Shown here in pieces: positions 14,554 to 26,474 of a stretch of 33,463 nucleotides of DNA. The DNA is taken from contig QYPG01000022.1 of NCBI GenBank assembly GCA_007279945.1, positions 1 to 33,463 on the forward strand, given 5' to 3'. Origin of the DNA: Streptomycetaceae bacterium. GTDB lineage: Bacteria > Actinomycetota > Actinomycetes > Nanopelagicales > Nanopelagicaceae. A program made the position numbers and the translations under genes. The number at the start of each line of letters is the position of its first letter. Within the stretch, counting starts at the first letter, position 1. The notes under the pieces are model-generated. The model searched no databases. It saw only the letters and a program-made list of their open reading frames with translations, and had not been told where the DNA came from.

Positions 14554-15582
14554 GTGCCAATTGCAACCCCTGAAATTTATGTAGACATGTTGGATCGCGC
14601 TAAGAAAAGCGCCTTTGCTTATCCAGCGATTAACGTTTCATCATCACAAACCATCACTGCAGCTATTCGTGGTTTCGCCGAAGCTGAGTCAGATGGAATT
14701 ATTCAATTTTCATGGGGCGGGGCTGAATACGCGTCAGGCTCAACTGTTAAAAAAATGGTTGATGGCGCAGTAGCGCTCGCCGAATACGCACATGTTGTTG
14801 CAAAGAACTACAACGTCAACATTGGAATTCATACCGATCACTGCCCAGCTGAAAAGTTAGATGGCTTCATGCGTCCACTTTTAACATTTGGCGCTGAACG
14901 CATTGCATCCGGTAAAGCACCACTCTTTAACTCACATATGTGGGATGGCTCAGCTGTCTCCATGACTGAGAACATGAAGGTTGCAAAAGAGATGTTAGAT
15001 ATGTCAATTGCTGCTCGCACAATTCTTGAGATTGAAATCGGAGTTGTTGGTGGCGAAGAAGATGGCATCGAAGCCAAGCATGATGCCAAGCTTTATTCAC
15101 ATCCAGAGGATGCGCTGCTAACAATTGAAACTCTTGGAACCGATGCTCGCTATTTGGTAGCTGCAACATTTGGAAACGTTCATGGTGTTTACAAGCCAGG
15201 CAATGTTGTCTTGCAACCAAAAATCTTGGCGACGCTGCAAGAGGCGGTCTCTAAAAAGCTAGGTCTACCAGCAGGAAGTAAGCCAATGGATCTTGTTTTC
15301 CACGGCGGTTCAGGCTCACTGCTCTCAGAGATTCGTGAATCCCTGGATTACGGCGTAATTAAGATGAATATTGATACCGATACCCAATATGCATTTACAC
15401 GCCCAGTTGTAGATCACATGCTTAAGAACTATGACGGTGTGTTAAAGATTGATGGCGAAGTTGGAAATAAGAAGATTTATGACCCACGTGCGTGGGGTAA
15501 GGCAGCTGAAGCTGGAATGGCTGCTCGTGTTGTTCGCGGATGTGAAGATCTTCGTTCTACCGGCACTTCATCACTCAAGTAA
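14554..15582 (+). CDS. fba: Fructose-bisphosphate aldolase, class II
   Basis: 342 residues, GTG start with a good ribosome-binding site. Cleaves fructose 1,6-bisphosphate in glycolysis or joins trioses in gluconeogenesis. Zinc and catalytic motif HTDHC (93-97; Asp95 acid/base, His96 metal), EIEIGVVGGEEDG, the second metal histidine in GNVHGVYKPGN, the third in FHGGSGS, and NIDTDTQYAF for phosphate binding. Length and motifs indicate class IIA as in other actinobacteria. Encoded just before purA with 28 bases between, an actinobacterial arrangement. Confidence 0.96.
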   Translation: MPIATPEIYVDMLDRAKKSAFAYPAINVSSSQTITAAIRGFAEAESDGIIQFSWGGAEYASGSTVKKMVDGAVALAEYAHVVAKNYNVNIGIHTDHCPAEKLDGFMRPLLTFGAERIASGKAPLFNSHMWDGSAVSMTENMKVAKEMLDMSIAARTILEIEIGVVGGEEDGIEAKHDAKLYSHPEDALLTIETLGTDARYLVAATFGNVHGVYKPGNVVLQPKILATLQEAVSKKLGLPAGSKPMDLVFHGGSGSLLSEIRESLDYGVIKMNIDTDTQYAFTRPVVDHMLKNYDGVLKIDGEVGNKKIYDPRAWGKAAEAGMAARVVRGCEDLRSTGTSSLK

Positions 15583-15589
15583 TTTCTAA

Positions 15590-16894
<1,305 letters not shown>

Positions 16895-16897
16895 AAC

Positions 16898-18142
16898 ATG
16901 AAAATCCTCCTAGTCGGAAGCGGCGGTCGTGAACACGCTCTAGCACTAGGACTACATGCAGATTCTGCGTGCACAGCTCTACATGTGGCACCGGGTAATC
17001 CAGGCATTGCGGAGTTTGCACAGTGTCATCCGGTAGATATCTCTAACAACGCAGAAATCGTTGCCCTGGCACAGAAAATCGCGGCAGACTTAGTTGTCAT
17101 TGGCCCAGAGGTTCCTTTAGTTAATGGCGTGGCCGATGATTTACGTCGCTTAAAAATCGCGGTATTTGGTCCATCTAAAGCCGCGGCACAACTTGAGGGA
17201 TCAAAGACATTTGCTAAAGAGGTAATGTCCGATGCTGGAGTTCCAACTGCACATAGCTTTACTTGCACAACGTATGCAGAGTATGAAAAAGCTCTTGATT
17301 CATTTGGTGCACCATATGTAGTTAAAGATGATGGTTTGGCTGGTGGAAAAGGCGTCGTTGTTACACATAATCGACAAGAAGCTTTAGATCATGCAATTGC
17401 TTGTAAACGAGTAGTAATTGAAGAGTTCTTAGTTGGCCCTGAAGTTTCACTATTCGGTATAAGCGATGGAACATCCATTCTTGCTATGCAGCCAGCTCAA
17501 GATTTCAAACGTGCGGAAGATAATGATGAGGGTTTAAATACTGGAGGAATGGGAGCATATTCTCCACTGCCTTGGGCGCCGTCAGACATCATTGAGGATA
17601 CATATACGCAAGTTCTTGCACCGATGATTGCAGAGATGAATGCGCGCGGAACTCCATTCGTTGGACTCCTTTATGCAGGTTTAGCGCTCACCGATCACGG
17701 AGTGCGTGTTATCGAATTTAATGTCCGCTTTGGGGATCCTGAAACTCAAGTTCTCATTCCGTTACTCAAGACGCCGCTGGCCTCGTTGTTATTTAAAGCA
17801 GCAACTTCTGGACTAGCCGATGAAGTTTTAGAATGGAGAGATGATTCAGCCGTGACTGTTGTTTTAGCAGCCGAAGGTTACCCATCAGCACCTAAGAGTG
17901 GTGCTGCCATTTCATCATTTCCATCAATTGAAAATGTGCAGATTTTTCATGCCGGTACAACACAGACTGATCAGGGGTTGATTGCAACTGGCGGACGCGT
18001 TCTTACCGTTACCGGAACTGGCTCAGACTTAACCGAGGCCAGAGATCGCGCCTATCGTGCAATTAGTCAGATCTCCCTGCCGGGCTCCTTCTATCGCAGC
18101 GATATTGCACTCAACGCGTCAGTGGCAGAGAAGGGCAATTAA
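16898..18142 (+). CDS. purD: Phosphoribosylamine-glycine ligase (GAR synthetase)
   Basis: 414 residues, single-function length. Step 2 of purine synthesis, ATP-grasp fold. VGSGGREHAL at the start, FGPSKAAAQLEGSK, KDDGLAGGKGVVV (glycine-rich ATP lid), MGAYSP, and EFNVRFGDPETQ for metal binding. No GART-type PurM or PurN fusion. No clear ribosome-binding site in the three-base gap, so coupling to purA is likely. The purB start immediately follows the stop. Confidence 0.97.
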   Translation: MKILLVGSGGREHALALGLHADSACTALHVAPGNPGIAEFAQCHPVDISNNAEIVALAQKIAADLVVIGPEVPLVNGVADDLRRLKIAVFGPSKAAAQLEGSKTFAKEVMSDAGVPTAHSFTCTTYAEYEKALDSFGAPYVVKDDGLAGGKGVVVTHNRQEALDHAIACKRVVIEEFLVGPEVSLFGISDGTSILAMQPAQDFKRAEDNDEGLNTGGMGAYSPLPWAPSDIIEDTYTQVLAPMIAEMNARGTPFVGLLYAGLALTDHGVRVIEFNVRFGDPETQVLIPLLKTPLASLLFKAATSGLADEVLEWRDDSAVTVVLAAEGYPSAPKSGAAISSFPSIENVQIFHAGTTQTDQGLIATGGRVLTVTGTGSDLTEARDRAYRAISQISLPGSFYRSDIALNASVAEKGN

Positions 18143-19564
18143 ATGACCGATAATTCACCTGTGAGCCTGATAGCGGATAGATATGCATCTGCAGCGATGT
18201 GTAAGATTTTTGCGCCTCACGAGAAAATTATTCTTGAACGTCGCTTGTGGCTATCGGTAATGCGCAATCAGTCATTACTGGGACATCACATTCCAGACTC
18301 TGTTATTGATGATTATAAAAAAGTGATATTTACCGTAGATCTTGCCTCTATCGATGCCCGTGAAAAACAAACTCGTCACGATGTAAAAGCTAGAATTGAA
18401 GAGTTCAATGCTTTGGCTGGGCACGAGGCGATTCATGCGGGAATGACTAGTCGAGATTTGACTGAAAATATTGAAGCAGTACAGATTAGAAATGGTTTAG
18501 AAGTTGTCCATGACAAAGTTGTAACGCTCCTTGCGCGGTTAGGCGAACGTGCTGTGCAGTATGCAGATCAGCCAATTGCGGGGCGTTCACATAATGTTCC
18601 GGCACAGGTTACGACGTTAGGAAAACGTTTCGCTTCGGCGGCCGAAGAGCTTCTATTCGCTTATGAGCGATTGGTATCTTTACAAGATCGATACCCCATG
18701 CGCGGGATTAAAGGTCCAGTAGGGACTGCGCAAGATTCAATTGATTTATTATCTTCATCTGATTCACATACAGCGTTAGAGTTAGCAATTGCTAATGAAC
18801 TTGGCTTCAATCGCGTTTTAGATTCAACAGGACAAATTTATCCTCGCTCCTTTGATTATGACGTTGTAACAACGCTTGTTCAACTAGCATCCGCACCATC
18901 TTCATTAGCAACGTCGATTCGATTAATGGCTGGAGCTGAGTTAGTAACTGAAGGTTTTAAGGCTGGACAAGTTGGCAGTAGTGCGATGCCACATAAGATG
19001 AATACTCGTTCATGTGAACGTATAAATGGTTTATCGGTTGTTTTACGTGGCTACGCTTCTATGGTCAGCGAACTTGCTGGCGACCAGTGGAATGAAGGCG
19101 ATGTTTCATGCAGCGTCGTGCGACGTGTTGCACTCCCTGATGCTTTTTATGCAATTGATGGCTTATTGGAGACCATGCTGACCGTACTCGATGAGTTTGG
19201 GGCATTTCCTGCAGTAATAGCTGCAGAATTAGAGCGTTACCTGCCTTTCTTAGCAACCACCAAGATTTTAATGGCAGCGGTAAAGGCAGGAGTTGGACGA
19301 GAAGAAGCTCACGAGATTATTAAAGAGCACGCAGTTAAAGCCGCGCTTGGTTTGCGCGAAGGCAAAGCCAACACGCTTTTAGATGACCTTGCCAGTGACA
19401 AGGGCCTACCGCTTGATCGAAGCGCATTAGAGGGATTAATTAGCACACCACTCGAATTTTCTGGCGATGCTCGCCAACAAGTTGCTCGAGTTGTTAGTCG
19501 CATCGAAGCGATTACATCCGCGCACCCTGCAGCAGTGCAGTACAAGCCCGGCTCTATTCGGTGA
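18143..19564 (+). CDS. purB: Adenylosuccinate lyase
   Basis: 473 residues. Releases fumarate from SAICAR and from adenylosuccinate, so it serves both IMP synthesis and the AMP branch. Fumarase-superfamily signature SSAMPHKMN (279-287), TRHDVKARIEEFN (77-89) with an active-site histidine, TSRDLTEN, and GRSHNVPAQ. The ATG touches the purD stop, and the stop shares bases with the purC GTG. No unusual residues noticed. Confidence 0.96.
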   Translation: MTDNSPVSLIADRYASAAMCKIFAPHEKIILERRLWLSVMRNQSLLGHHIPDSVIDDYKKVIFTVDLASIDAREKQTRHDVKARIEEFNALAGHEAIHAGMTSRDLTENIEAVQIRNGLEVVHDKVVTLLARLGERAVQYADQPIAGRSHNVPAQVTTLGKRFASAAEELLFAYERLVSLQDRYPMRGIKGPVGTAQDSIDLLSSSDSHTALELAIANELGFNRVLDSTGQIYPRSFDYDVVTTLVQLASAPSSLATSIRLMAGAELVTEGFKAGQVGSSAMPHKMNTRSCERINGLSVVLRGYASMVSELAGDQWNEGDVSCSVVRRVALPDAFYAIDGLLETMLTVLDEFGAFPAVIAAELERYLPFLATTKILMAAVKAGVGREEAHEIIKEHAVKAALGLREGKANTLLDDLASDKGLPLDRSALEGLISTPLEFSGDARQQVARVVSRIEAITSAHPAAVQYKPGSIR

Positions 19565-20442
19565 GCGGATTCGGTCTTGCCGGTCCACCACCGGCAGCAA
19601 AGATTCCCGGGTGGACCCATGTGCGTACGGGAAAAGTTCGCGATTTATATTCAAATGATAAGAGTGAGATTCTATTAGTTGCATCTGATCGGGTTTCAGC
19701 TTTCGATTGGGTAATGCCGACCGTGATTCCAAATAAAGGCGCAGTACTTACACAACTCTCACTTTTTTGGTTTGAATTACTTGAAGATATTATTCCTAAT
19801 CATATTATCTCGGTTGATGTTCCGGCAGTAGTAGAAGATCGTGCTGTCATTGTGCAGCCACTACAGATGTTTGATATTGAATGTGTAGCTCGAGGATATT
19901 TAACTGGTAGCGGTTGGAGTGAGTACCAAAGCAACAGTGCAGTATGTGGAAACTCTTTACCTTCTGGGTTACTAGATGGCTCAAAACTTCCAACAACAAT
20001 CTTTACTCCAGCGACAAAAGCTGCTGTAGGAGATCATGATATTAATATTGATTTTGAAACTACAGTCCAATCCATTGGTGCCGACGATGCAATAGCACTT
20101 AAAGATCTGACTACTCGCCTTTACAACACTGCCGCTGATTTTGCCCAAGAGCGTGGAATTATTTTGGCTGATACAAAGTTTGAATTTGGCCGCAATGCAA
20201 AGGGTGAGATTATCTTGGGCGACGAGGCTCTCACCCCTGATTCATCTAGGTTTTGGGAGCTTTCAACGTGGTCACCAGGGGGAGCACAAGCCTCATTTGA
20301 TAAGCAGTTCTTACGTGACTATCTGGTTTCTAGTGGATGGGATAGAAATAGCCCACCCCCAGAGATTCCAGAAGAGATAGTAGAAAAGACTTCACTTCGA
20401 TACGAGGAAGCTTTTTATCGTTTAACTGGCAGCAAGTTCTAA
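19561..20442 (+). CDS. purC: SAICAR synthetase
   Basis: 293 residues, GTG start within GTGA at the purB stop. Adds aspartate to CAIR using ATP. GKVRDLY (ATP loop region), SDRVSAFDW, ECVARGYLTGSGW, and LADTKFEFG with DEALTPDSSRFW match the family. The length and extended N-terminus fit the actinobacterial/yeast-like type rather than the 235-residue Bacillus type. Eighteen bases with GGGAG separate it from purS. Confidence 0.96.
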   Translation: MSGFGLAGPPPAAKIPGWTHVRTGKVRDLYSNDKSEILLVASDRVSAFDWVMPTVIPNKGAVLTQLSLFWFELLEDIIPNHIISVDVPAVVEDRAVIVQPLQMFDIECVARGYLTGSGWSEYQSNSAVCGNSLPSGLLDGSKLPTTIFTPATKAAVGDHDINIDFETTVQSIGADDAIALKDLTTRLYNTAADFAQERGIILADTKFEFGRNAKGEIILGDEALTPDSSRFWELSTWSPGGAQASFDKQFLRDYLVSSGWDRNSPPPEIPEEIVEKTSLRYEEAFYRLTGSKF

Positions 20443-20460
20443 TACAGGGAGAATAAGACC

Positions 20461-20706
20461 ATGGCAAAGATTGTTGTAGACGTAATGTTGAAGCCTGAAA
20501 TTCTTGACCCACAAGGAAATGCTGTTGCATCTGCACTGCCACGCCTTGGTTTTACTTTTGCCACATCGGTACGTCAAGGAAAACGATTTGAGATTGAAGT
20601 TGTGGGTGATCCAACTCCTGCACAGTTAGCTGAAGTAGAAAAAGCTGCTGAAGTCTTGCTGTCAAACCCAGTAATCGAAAACTATGTTGTAAGAGTTGAA
20701 AAATAA
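20461..20706 (+). CDS. purS: FGAM synthase subunit PurS
   Basis: 81 residues, standard for PurS. Starts [21 protein letters not shown] and contains the typical [10 protein letters not shown] strand and [12 protein letters not shown] end. PurS bridges PurL and PurQ in the three-part FGAM synthase used by Gram-positives, helping ammonia pass to PurL. Its stop overlaps the purQ start by one base. Confidence 0.95.
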   Translation: MAKIVVDVMLKPEILDPQGNAVASALPRLGFTFATSVRQGKRFEIEVVGDPTPAQLAEVEKAAEVLLSNPVIENYVVRVEK

Positions 20707-21374
20707 TGCGCGTTGGGGTTATAACTTTTCCAGGAACCCTTGATGATCGTGATGCTGCGCGCGCAGTTAACGTAGGCGGAGCAGAAGCTGTGTCTCTCTG
20801 GCATGCTGACGCCGATCTAAAAAGCGTTGATGCAGTTATTTTGCCTGGGGGTTTTTCCTATGGCGACTATTTGAGATGTGGTGCAATCTCACGCTTTGCA
20901 CCTGTCATGAATTTAGTCATTGAAGCAGCAGAAAAAGGTATGCCAGTTTTAGGAATCTGCAACGGGTTTCAAGTTTTGTGCGAGTCACATCTATTACCAG
21001 GTGCGCTAACACGTAACTCTGATCTTCACTTTTTGTGCCGTGATCAAGAGATTGAGATTACTAATACACAGACCGCCTGGACTTCATCGTATTCAGTTGG
21101 GCAAAAGATTGTTATCCCATTAAAAAATGGTGAAGGCTCTTTTCAGTGTGATGATAAAACTCTGGCGCAGTTAGAGGGAGAAGGTCGTGTTATAGCTAGA
21201 TATGTTGGGCAAAACCCCAATGGTTCACGGAATTTAATCGCTGGAATTTCCAATGCTCGCGGAAACGTAGTGGGGCTTATGCCGCACCCAGAGCACGCTA
21301 TTGACCCTTTAACTGGCCCAACAGCACAAGGCCTTGGCTTTTTTACATCGATTTTAAATGACATGGTGAAGTGA
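20706..21374 (+). CDS. purQ: FGAM synthase glutaminase subunit PurQ
   Basis: 222 residues, class I glutamine amidotransferase. Nucleophile in GICNGFQVL (Cys near residue 86), [12 protein letters not shown] ahead of it, and MPHPEHA with the histidine and glutamate of the triad. Supplies ammonia to PurL with PurS. One-base overlap with purS and a GTGATG overlap with purL. Confidence 0.96.
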   Translation: MRVGVITFPGTLDDRDAARAVNVGGAEAVSLWHADADLKSVDAVILPGGFSYGDYLRCGAISRFAPVMNLVIEAAEKGMPVLGICNGFQVLCESHLLPGALTRNSDLHFLCRDQEIEITNTQTAWTSSYSVGQKIVIPLKNGEGSFQCDDKTLAQLEGEGRVIARYVGQNPNGSRNLIAGISNARGNVVGLMPHPEHAIDPLTGPTAQGLGFFTSILNDMVK

Positions 21375-23605
21375 TGGCACTCGATACTGTTGCAATTGCT
21401 CAAACGACACCAGAAGCCATCCAACCTTATGCGCAACTGGGTTTGAAGCCCGATGAATATGCACGTATAAGGCAGATTTTAGGTCGCCGCCCAACATCCT
21501 CTGAACTAGCCATGTATTCAGTTATGTGGTCAGAGCACTGTTCTTACAAATCATCAAAAGTTCACTTAAAACAGTTTGGTGATAAAGCACCAAAGTCTGA
21601 TGCACTACTAGTTGGTATCGGTGAAAATGCAGGTGTTGTCGATGTTGGACAGGGCTATGCAGTAACTTTCAAAATTGAGTCCCACAACCACCCATCTTTT
21701 GTAGAGCCCTACCAAGGTGCAGCAACGGGTATAGGCGGAATCGTTCGCGATATTTTAACAATGGGCGCACGGCCTGTTGCGGTAATGGATCCACTTCGAT
21801 TTGGTCCAGCCGATGCGCCTGATACTCGGCGTGTATTACCGGGAATCGTTGCAGGTGTTGGTGGATATGGAAACTGTTTAGGTTTACCAAATATCGGTGG
21901 AGAAGTTATTTTTGATGAAACGTATTCAGGTAATCCTTTAGTAAATGCCTTATGTGTTGGAGTAATGAAGCACAGCGATATTAAATTAGCTAAAGCGGCA
22001 GGTGCCGGTAATTTAGTTGTTTTGTATGGTGCTAAGACTGGTGGCGATGGAATCGGTGGAGTATCAGTCCTTGCATCCGAAACTTTTGGTGCTGGTGGTT
22101 CCACAAAACGCCCAAGTGTTCAAGTTGGCGATCCATTTGTAGAGAAAGTACTCATTGAATGCTCACTTGAAATCTTTGCCGAAGATTTGGTTGTTGGAAT
22201 TCAAGATCTAGGTGGAGCCGGACTTTCATGTGCCACTAGCGAACTTGCTTCTGGTGGCAGTGGGGGCATGAAAGTAGCCCTAGATAAGGTTCCTTTGCGG
22301 GATCCATCACTTTCACCCGAAGAGATTCTAATGTCAGAGTCACAAGAACGTATGTGTGCAATTGTTGAACCTGAAAAACTTGCACGATTCTTAGAGATTT
22401 GCGCAAAATGGGACGTCACTGTTACTGCTATTGGTGAAGTCACTGATGGCGATCGTTTAGTGATTACATGGAATGACGAAATTATTGTCAATGTTCCACC
22501 ACGTACAGTTGCCCACGAAGGTCCTGTTTACAACCGACCAATGGCTCAACCGGCGTACATCGATGACGTGAACTCACAAACTGTGAAAGTTCCGATTCCT
22601 AATACAGCGGCAGAGATTAAAGCAACAGTTTTGGAACTTGCAGCTACTCCTAACTTGGCTGATAAATCCTGGGTTACATCGCAGTATGATAAGTATGTTC
22701 AAGGCAATACCATTCAATCGCAGCCCGATGATTCGGGAATGGTCCGAATCGATGAGTGCACACATTTAGGTGTTGCTATATCAACCGATGCAAATGCCAA
22801 CTGGTCATATTTGAATCCCTATCAAGGCGCGAAGTTAGCTTTAGCTGAAGCGGCACGAAATATCGCTACTGCAGGTGCGCGACCATTAGCAGTCACCAAC
22901 TGCCTTAACTTTGGTTCACCTGAAGATCCTGGTGTCATGTGGCAGTTCGCTGAATCTGTGCGCGGCTTAGCCGATGGATGTTTAGAGATGGGCCTGCCAG
23001 TTACTGGTGGAAATGTTTCTTTCTACAATCAAACAGGTGCTGTTGCAATTTTGCCAACTCCAGTAATTGGTGTCTTAGGTGTTATCGATGATGTTCGAAC
23101 ACGAACTCCGATGAGTTTTGAAAGTGCTGGCTTAGATCTTTATCTTCTTGGTGATACACATGCTGATCTTGCTGGAAGTGAATGGGCTTTCATGCATGGA
23201 CAGCGAGTGGGTCAATCACCAACTGCTGATTTAGCCCGTGAAATGCGCCTTATAGAGGTACTTCTAGCTGGTCGAGTAGAGAAGATCTTTAGCGCAGCGC
23301 ATGATTTAAGTCAGGGTGGACTATCTGCAGGTCTTACCGAAATGGTCTTGCGTCACTCAGTGGGTGCGACTATCACTCTTGCAGATGTTGGAATCTCTTT
23401 ATTGAGCGAAAGCCCAGGACGCGTCATCGTGGCAATTGAGCCAAGCAAAACCGATGCGCTGTCTTCTCTTGCCGCTAAATATCAGATAACACTATCCAGA
23501 TTGGGAACAACTGGCGGGAACGCGTTACGAATTAATGATGCAGTGATTTCTCTTGATGAACTTCGTACTGCCCACACCGCAACCTTTCAGAAACTCTTTT
23601 GTTAA
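21371..23605 (+). CDS. purL: FGAM synthase large subunit PurL (small PurL type)
   Basis: 744 residues, the length of the PurQ/PurS-dependent type. [10 protein letters not shown] near the N-terminus, [20 protein letters not shown] (ATP and metal sites), LPNIGGE, and [11 protein letters not shown], with a second PurM-like half after residue 420 ([23 protein letters not shown]). Turns FGAR into FGAM. Start may be GTG 21371 or ATG 21374, which are adjacent. The next gene begins within a few bases of the stop. Confidence 0.97.
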   Translation: MMALDTVAIAQTTPEAIQPYAQLGLKPDEYARIRQILGRRPTSSELAMYSVMWSEHCSYKSSKVHLKQFGDKAPKSDALLVGIGENAGVVDVGQGYAVTFKIESHNHPSFVEPYQGAATGIGGIVRDILTMGARPVAVMDPLRFGPADAPDTRRVLPGIVAGVGGYGNCLGLPNIGGEVIFDETYSGNPLVNALCVGVMKHSDIKLAKAAGAGNLVVLYGAKTGGDGIGGVSVLASETFGAGGSTKRPSVQVGDPFVEKVLIECSLEIFAEDLVVGIQDLGGAGLSCATSELASGGSGGMKVALDKVPLRDPSLSPEEILMSESQERMCAIVEPEKLARFLEICAKWDVTVTAIGEVTDGDRLVITWNDEIIVNVPPRTVAHEGPVYNRPMAQPAYIDDVNSQTVKVPIPNTAAEIKATVLELAATPNLADKSWVTSQYDKYVQGNTIQSQPDDSGMVRIDECTHLGVAISTDANANWSYLNPYQGAKLALAEAARNIATAGARPLAVTNCLNFGSPEDPGVMWQFAESVRGLADGCLEMGLPVTGGNVSFYNQTGAVAILPTPVIGVLGVIDDVRTRTPMSFESAGLDLYLLGDTHADLAGSEWAFMHGQRVGQSPTADLAREMRLIEVLLAGRVEKIFSAAHDLSQGGLSAGLTEMVLRHSVGATITLADVGISLLSESPGRVIVAIEPSKTDALSSLAAKYQITLSRLGTTGGNALRINDAVISLDELRTAHTATFQKLFC

Positions 23606-23610
23606 AGTCG

Positions 23611-23907
23611 ATGCGCGATCCTAAAACTTTAGAGCAAGTTAAGCGCACGCTTGCACTTTTGACTGCTAAGGCCCCTGGACGCGCAATTGAAGTACGCGTG
23701 CCACCATACGCAGCGGTGCAATGCGGAGATGGTCCGCTACATACGCGGGGTACACCTGCTAATGTCGTCGAAATGAATGCCCAGACGTGGCTTGCTCTTG
23801 CCGCCGGGGAAATTTTATGGAGTGAAGCCCTCAACAACGGCGCGATTACCGCTTCAGGAGTGCGTGCGGATTTAACACAGTATTTACCGCTTAGGATTAC
23901 TTCATGA
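23611..23907 (+). CDS. Sterol-carrier-like (SCP family) small protein
   Basis: 98 residues from ATG 23611; a TTG at 23599 inside purL is a less likely start. The pattern (RAIEVRVPPYAAVQCGDG, HTRGTPANVVEMNAQTWLALAAGE, then GAITASGVRADLTQYLPL) is that of the short bacterial SCP-type protein found between purL and purF in many actinobacteria, as I recall. SCP2-like folds bind hydrophobic ligands; what this one binds is unknown. It sits five bases after purL and overlaps purF by four, so it is made together with the purine enzymes. Confidence 0.7.
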   Translation: MRDPKTLEQVKRTLALLTAKAPGRAIEVRVPPYAAVQCGDGPLHTRGTPANVVEMNAQTWLALAAGEILWSEALNNGAITASGVRADLTQYLPLRITS

Positions 23908-25379
23908 GCCGGCGTCCAGATGGATTGTTAAATCACAATATTTTGGATGCCGATAAGGGCCCACAAGATGCGTGCGGAGTTTTTGGCGTATGGGCTCCTG
24001 GAGAAGAAGTTGCAAAGTTAACTTTTTACGGTTTGTATGCACTGCAACATCGTGGACAAGAGTCTGCCGGAATTGCAACAAGTGACGGAAAGCGAATTCT
24101 TGTATATAAGGACATGGGACTTGTATCGCAGGTATTTACCGAAAGTGATTTAGCAACATTGCCGGGAGATTTAGCTATCGGGCACTGTCGTTACAGCACG
24201 ACAGGATCGAGTACGTGGGTGAATGCCCAACCAACACTGCGCCCAACTAAGTATGGAACGCTGGCTTTGGCCCATAATGGCAACTTAACAAATACTGGCG
24301 AGTTAGCTGAACTTGTTCAAAAACTTGAGCCAACAACTAGCCGTGATCGTGGTGCAACTACCGATACCGAGATTATGACCGCGCTAATTTCATTACAAAA
24401 TGAGAAAAATGTAGAAGCAAGCGCAATTTCAGTATTACCGCAGCTAGAAGGTGCTTTCTCTTTAGTCTTTATGGATGAGCACACACTGTATGCAGCGCGT
24501 GATCGCCATGGTGTACGGCCACTAGTGCTTGGCAAACTTGAAACTGGTTGGGTAGTTGCTTCAGAAAGCGCAGCGCTAGATATTGTCGGCGCAGCATTTG
24601 TTCGTGAAATCGAACCTGGGGAGTTCATTGCAATCGATGAAAATGGAGTCCGCTCGCAACGTTGGGCAGTAGCCGAACCTAAGGGTTGTTTATTTGAATA
24701 TGTTTATCTCGCACGGCCAGATACATTAATTGCAGGTCAAGGAATTCATGTCACGCGAGTGGCAATTGGTGAACGTCTTGCCAAAGAGGCACCAGTCGAG
24801 GCCGACTTAGTTATTCCAGTTCCTGAATCTGGAACTCCAGCGGCGATTGGTTATGCCAAAGGTTCGGGAATTCCATTTGGGATTGGCTTGGTCAAGAACT
24901 CCTATGTTGGACGAACATTTATTCAACCATCACAAACAATTCGCCAACTGGGTATTCGATTGAAACTGAATCCCTTGCGCGAGATTATTGAAGGTAAGCG
25001 CATCGTTGTGGTCGATGATTCGATTGTTCGCGGAAACACCCAACGTGCAATCGTTCGAATGCTTCGTGAGGCGGGAGCTCGTGAGATTCATGTTCGTATC
25101 TCGTCGCCTCCAGTTAAGTGGCCTTGTTATTACGGAATTGACTTCGCAACCAGAGCTGAGCTAATTGCCAGCGGTTTAGAGATTGAAGAAATTCGTCGCT
25201 CTATAGGTGCCGACTCGCTGGGGTATGTCTCACTTGAGGGCTTGATTGAGGCCACCCAGATTGAGGAAAACAAGCTATGTTCAGCGTGTTTTACTGGCAT
25301 ATATCCAATTCGCATCCCAGCCGATATGTCAGAAGGCAAGATGCGTCTTGAAATCAGCGAAGTGCACAGTCACGAATGA
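23904..25379 (+). CDS. purF: Amidophosphoribosyltransferase (4Fe-4S type)
   Basis: 491 residues. Committed step of purine synthesis: PRPP plus glutamine to phosphoribosylamine. DACGVFGVW puts the catalytic Cys at 24, after a 23-residue propeptide that should be removed. HRGQESAGI, then PRPP motif VVVDDSIVRGNTQ. Cysteines in PKGCLFEY, KWPCYYG and LCSACF match the 4Fe-4S ligands of the Bacillus-type enzyme, so it is probably oxygen sensitive and regulated by nucleotides. Four-base overlaps on both sides. Confidence 0.96.
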   Translation: MSRRPDGLLNHNILDADKGPQDACGVFGVWAPGEEVAKLTFYGLYALQHRGQESAGIATSDGKRILVYKDMGLVSQVFTESDLATLPGDLAIGHCRYSTTGSSTWVNAQPTLRPTKYGTLALAHNGNLTNTGELAELVQKLEPTTSRDRGATTDTEIMTALISLQNEKNVEASAISVLPQLEGAFSLVFMDEHTLYAARDRHGVRPLVLGKLETGWVVASESAALDIVGAAFVREIEPGEFIAIDENGVRSQRWAVAEPKGCLFEYVYLARPDTLIAGQGIHVTRVAIGERLAKEAPVEADLVIPVPESGTPAAIGYAKGSGIPFGIGLVKNSYVGRTFIQPSQTIRQLGIRLKLNPLREIIEGKRIVVVDDSIVRGNTQRAIVRMLREAGAREIHVRISSPPVKWPCYYGIDFATRAELIASGLEIEEIRRSIGADSLGYVSLEGLIEATQIEENKLCSACFTGIYPIRIPADMSEGKMRLEISEVHSHE

Positions 25380-26434
25380 GCACATATAAGGATTCAGGTG
25401 TCGATATCGATGCAGGCGATCGCGCCGTTGAATTAATGAAGGCATCGATTGCTAAAGCTTCACGCGCTGAAGTTGTAGGAAGTATCGGTGGGTTTGCCGG
25501 GCTCTTTGATGCAAGCGCTTTAAAAAGTATGAAAAAACCTTTGCTAGCAACATCAACAGATGGTGTTGGCACTAAGACTGAAATCGCACGAGCCATGGGC
25601 AAGTACGACACAATCGGCGAGGACTTGGTTGCCATGGTTGTTGACGATCTAGTTGTTTGTGGTGCAGAGCCTTTATTTATGACCGACTACATCGCAGTTG
25701 GAAAAGTATTTCCAGATAGAGTCGCTGAAATCGTTGCAGGAATTGCTCGTGGTTGCGCGAAAGCAAACACCGCGCTGATTGGTGGCGAAACCGCCGAACA
25801 TCCAGGCTTACTTGATGAAGATGAATTTGATATTGCTGGAGCTGCAACTGGTGTCGTCGATTCAGATAATCAATTAGGTGCCCATTTAATACACAATGGC
25901 GACGTACTTATTGCCATGCCATCAAGTGGTTTTCATGCCAATGGTTTTTCGCTCGTGCGTCACATTATTAAGAGTAAAAATTTGAGTTTGCAAGCTCACG
26001 TGAGTGAGTACGGCAAGAGTTCCGGTGAAGTATTTCTAGCTCCAACCGAGATCTACGCACTAGATTGTTTAGCCCTCATTAAATCTATGCCTGGGCAGTT
26101 GCGCGCTTTTTCTCACATTACTGGTGGAGGAATTGCCGAAAATACTGCGCGCGTTATTCCAGATCATTTATGTGCGACTTATGAACGTTCAACGTGGTCG
26201 CTGCCAGTCGAGATGGAGTTCATGGCATCAATGGGTGGAGTTCCCCAGATTGATATGGAGCGAACCTGGAACTGCGGAATCGGCATGACTGCCATCGTGG
26301 CTCCAGAGGCGGCCGACCTAGCTATCGCCTCACTAGCGGCCCGGGGCATGAAAGCCTGGGTCGCTGGGCGTGTAAGTCCGCGTCAGGGCTCGGATTTACG
26401 CTCGACTTTGGAGGGCAGGTACGGGGCGCGATAG
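25376..26434 (+). CDS. purM: AIR synthetase
   Basis: 352 residues. Closes FGAM to AIR with ATP. STDGVGTKTEIA with the catalytic-site glycine/lysine region, DDLVVCGAEPLFMTDY, GGETAEHPG, PSSGFHANGFSLVR and HITGGGIAEN are all present. Start overlaps the purF stop (ATGA). Last recognisable purine gene of the cluster. The following 40 bases lead to DUF3073 with its own strong ribosome-binding site. Confidence 0.97.
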   Translation: MSTYKDSGVDIDAGDRAVELMKASIAKASRAEVVGSIGGFAGLFDASALKSMKKPLLATSTDGVGTKTEIARAMGKYDTIGEDLVAMVVDDLVVCGAEPLFMTDYIAVGKVFPDRVAEIVAGIARGCAKANTALIGGETAEHPGLLDEDEFDIAGAATGVVDSDNQLGAHLIHNGDVLIAMPSSGFHANGFSLVRHIIKSKNLSLQAHVSEYGKSSGEVFLAPTEIYALDCLALIKSMPGQLRAFSHITGGGIAENTARVIPDHLCATYERSTWSLPVEMEFMASMGGVPQIDMERTWNCGIGMTAIVAPEAADLAIASLAARGMKAWVAGRVSPRQGSDLRSTLEGRYGAR

Positions 26435-26474
26435 CCTACGCCTCTGAGAAATAGACAGGTAAGGAGGTCGCTTT

